Assembly (NCBI GenBank): GCA_035637455.1
Contig: DASPXE010000117.1
Coordinates: forward strand, 1-62,493
Direction of reading: 5' to 3'
DNA: 62,493 nt
Origin: 20CM-4-69-16 sp035637455
Lineage (GTDB): Bacteria; Gemmatimonadota; Gemmatimonadetes; Gemmatimonadales; GWC2-71-9
Each line of letters begins with the position of its first letter. The stretch's first letter is position 1. Under the pieces are notes generated by a model. That model was not told where the DNA came from and did not search any database. It worked only from the letters and a program-made list of their open reading frames with translations. Positions 61,184-62,493 of this stretch are shown piece after piece. The translations under genes and the position numbers were made by a program.

Positions 61184-62473
61184 CGCATCGAAGCGCTGCC
61201 GCGGCTCGTGGGCCAGACGGTCGCCGTGCGGGGCTGGGTCATGACCACGCGCTCGAGCGGCAAGATCGCCTTCGTGGTGCTGCGCGACGGCACGGGCTAT
61301 CTCCAAGTGGTCCTGTCCAAGAAGGACGTTTCCGACGCCGCCTGGGACGCGTTCGGGAAGCTCACCCAGGAGACATCGGTCGAGGTGACGGGCACGGTGC
61401 GCGCCGACCCGCGCGCACCGGGAGGGGGGGGCGTCGAGCTCACGGCCGCCGACCTGAAGATCCTGGGGCCGAGCCCGGATTTCCCCATCACCCCGAAGGA
61501 GCACGGCACCGCGTTCCTGTTCGAACACAGACACCTGTGGCTGCGCAGCCGGCGCCAGGTGGCGATCGCCCGCGTGCGCCACGAGGTGATCCAAGCGATC
61601 CGCGACTTCTTCTACGAGCGCAACTTTGTCCTGGTCGACACGCCGATTCTCACCGGCGCGATCGGCGAGGCCGCGGGGCACCTGTTCGCGACCGAGTACT
61701 TCGACCTGGGCACCGCCTACCTGGCGCAGACGGGGCAGCTCTACGTCGAAGCCGCGGCCGCGGCGCTCGGCAAGGTGTACTGCTTCGGGCCCACGTTCCG
61801 TGCCGAGAAATCCAAGACGCGACGCCACCTCACCGAATTCTGGATGGTCGAGCCCGAGGTCGCGTGGAACGACTCCGACGACAATATGAAGCTCCAGGAG
61901 GAATTCGTCGCCTATATCGTGGCGCGCGCGCTCGAGCGGCGGAAGACCGAGCTGGCTGAGCTGGAGCGGGACACGGCACCCCTCGAGCGCATCCGGCCGC
62001 CGTTTCCCCGGGTTTCCTACACCGACGCAGTGGAAAAGCTCAAGGGGTTGGGGAGTGATATCGCCTGGGGCCAGGACATCGGGGGCGACGAGGAGACGCT
62101 GCTCGCCAAACAGTACGACCGCCCGGTGATGGTCTTCAACTACCCTCGCGTGGTGAAGGCTTTCTATATGAAGGAGAACCCCGCCGACCCCCGCACCGTG
62201 TTGAACAACGACATGCTGGCGCCGGAGGGGTACGGGGAGATCATCGGCGGGAGCCAGCGCGAGGACGAGTACGACAAGCTGCTGGCGCGCATCCGTGCGG
62301 AGCACCTTCCCGAGGAGGCGTACAGCTGGTATCTGGATCTTCGGAAGTACGGCACCTTCGTGCACTCCGGGTTCGGTCTCGGGGTCGAGCGGACGGTGGC
62401 GTGGATCTGCGGGATCCCGCACGTGCGCGAGGCGATCGCGTTTCCGCGCACGCTGTACAAGTTGTGGCCGTAG
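61169..62473 (+). CDS. asnS: Asparaginyl-tRNA synthetase
   Basis: A class IIb synthetase of 434 residues. The N-terminal OB anticodon-binding domain (VAVRGWVMTTRSSGKIAFVVL) is followed by motif 2 FRAEKSKTRRHLTEFWMVEPE-type sequence and motif 3 GFGLGVERTVAWICG. EFWMVEPE and the absence of an AspRS GAD insertion support Asn over Asp. Presence of AsnRS suggests direct charging of tRNA(Asn). No Shine-Dalgarno site lies before the ATG, in agreement with the leaderless-type promoter. Confidence 0.94.
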   Translation: MPDAHRIEALPRLVGQTVAVRGWVMTTRSSGKIAFVVLRDGTGYLQVVLSKKDVSDAAWDAFGKLTQETSVEVTGTVRADPRAPGGGGVELTAADLKILGPSPDFPITPKEHGTAFLFEHRHLWLRSRRQVAIARVRHEVIQAIRDFFYERNFVLVDTPILTGAIGEAAGHLFATEYFDLGTAYLAQTGQLYVEAAAAALGKVYCFGPTFRAEKSKTRRHLTEFWMVEPEVAWNDSDDNMKLQEEFVAYIVARALERRKTELAELERDTAPLERIRPPFPRVSYTDAVEKLKGLGSDIAWGQDIGGDEETLLAKQYDRPVMVFNYPRVVKAFYMKENPADPRTVLNNDMLAPEGYGEIIGGSQREDEYDKLLARIRAEHLPEEAYSWYLDLRKYGTFVHSGFGLGVERTVAWICGIPHVREAIAFPRTLYKLWP

Positions 62474-62493
62474 ATCCTTCGCGCCTGCGGCGC

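Noticed and set aside
62481..62493. GCGCC-TGC-GGCGC hairpin after asnS
   Set aside because: It reaches the window end, the stem is only 5 bp and no T-tract can be seen, so a terminator call is not supported.

Overview
The window is a single very GC-rich, densely packed bacterial chromosome segment. Nearly all genes are on the + strand and join by ATGA, GTGA or TGATG overlaps. The mix of a meso-diaminopimelate type MurE, a folP-cdaA pair, BamB-like and haem lipoproteins, many TPR proteins and an MglA/Roadblock/PATAN chemosensory locus suggests a Gram-negative bacterium, most likely Gemmatimonadota. That placement is inference from gene content and composition; no 16S rRNA gene is present. No stretch without a gene exceeds about 170 bases.

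Layout. 1-3352: a left-truncated di-haem oxidoreductase (-), an unrecognised 501-residue protein (+) and a flavin-reductase-like protein (-). 3402-9217: tilS-hpt-ftsH-folP-cdaA, ending at a candidate intrinsic terminator. 9290-16416: yggS-divIVA-punA-ileS-dksA-lspA-rluD. 16409-33732: a long chemosensory and polarity locus: cheW-cheY-cheA-cheC, a TPR scaffold, PATAN (DUF4388) and Roadblock proteins, mglA, a tandem DnaA-type AAA+ protein, another PATAN-TPR protein, then cheR-cheD-cheB-cheW-cheW and a TPR protein. 33678-36869: a membrane metallopeptidase, a 61-residue membrane protein, tRNA-Val(TAC), an exported TPR protein and tRNA-Asp(GTC). 36952-52657: the division and cell-wall (dcw) cluster rsmH-ftsL-ftsI-murE-murF-mraY-murD-ftsW-murG-murC-ftsQ-ftsA-ftsZ. 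52657-59413: an M23 peptidase, hisA, a VWA-like membrane protein, ftsY and recG. 59517-62473: a small exported protein and a PQQ-propeller lipoprotein (-), and divergent asnS (+).

How it works together. The dcw genes make lipid II from UDP-MurNAc and build the Z-ring/FtsW-FtsI synthase. The chemosensory block encodes kinase, adaptors, adaptation enzymes (CheR, CheB, CheD) and a CheC phosphatase. It has no chemoreceptor and no flagellar gene; instead it has an MglA GTPase with three Roadblock-domain candidates for its regulator. This points to control of polarity, surface motility or another output rather than a flagellum.

The most unusual material is non-coding. Most larger gaps between otherwise overlapping genes hold palindromic repeats of two families. 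One is a four-hairpin element (cheB/cheW and murD/ftsW) with constant architecture and tetraloops but different stems. The other is a heptamer-based inverted repeat (murE/murF, ftsW/murG and recG/next gene). In three of these five cases the repeat supplies the stop codon of a neighbouring gene. rsmH, first gene of the dcw run, follows a strong terminator and has no normal start codon.
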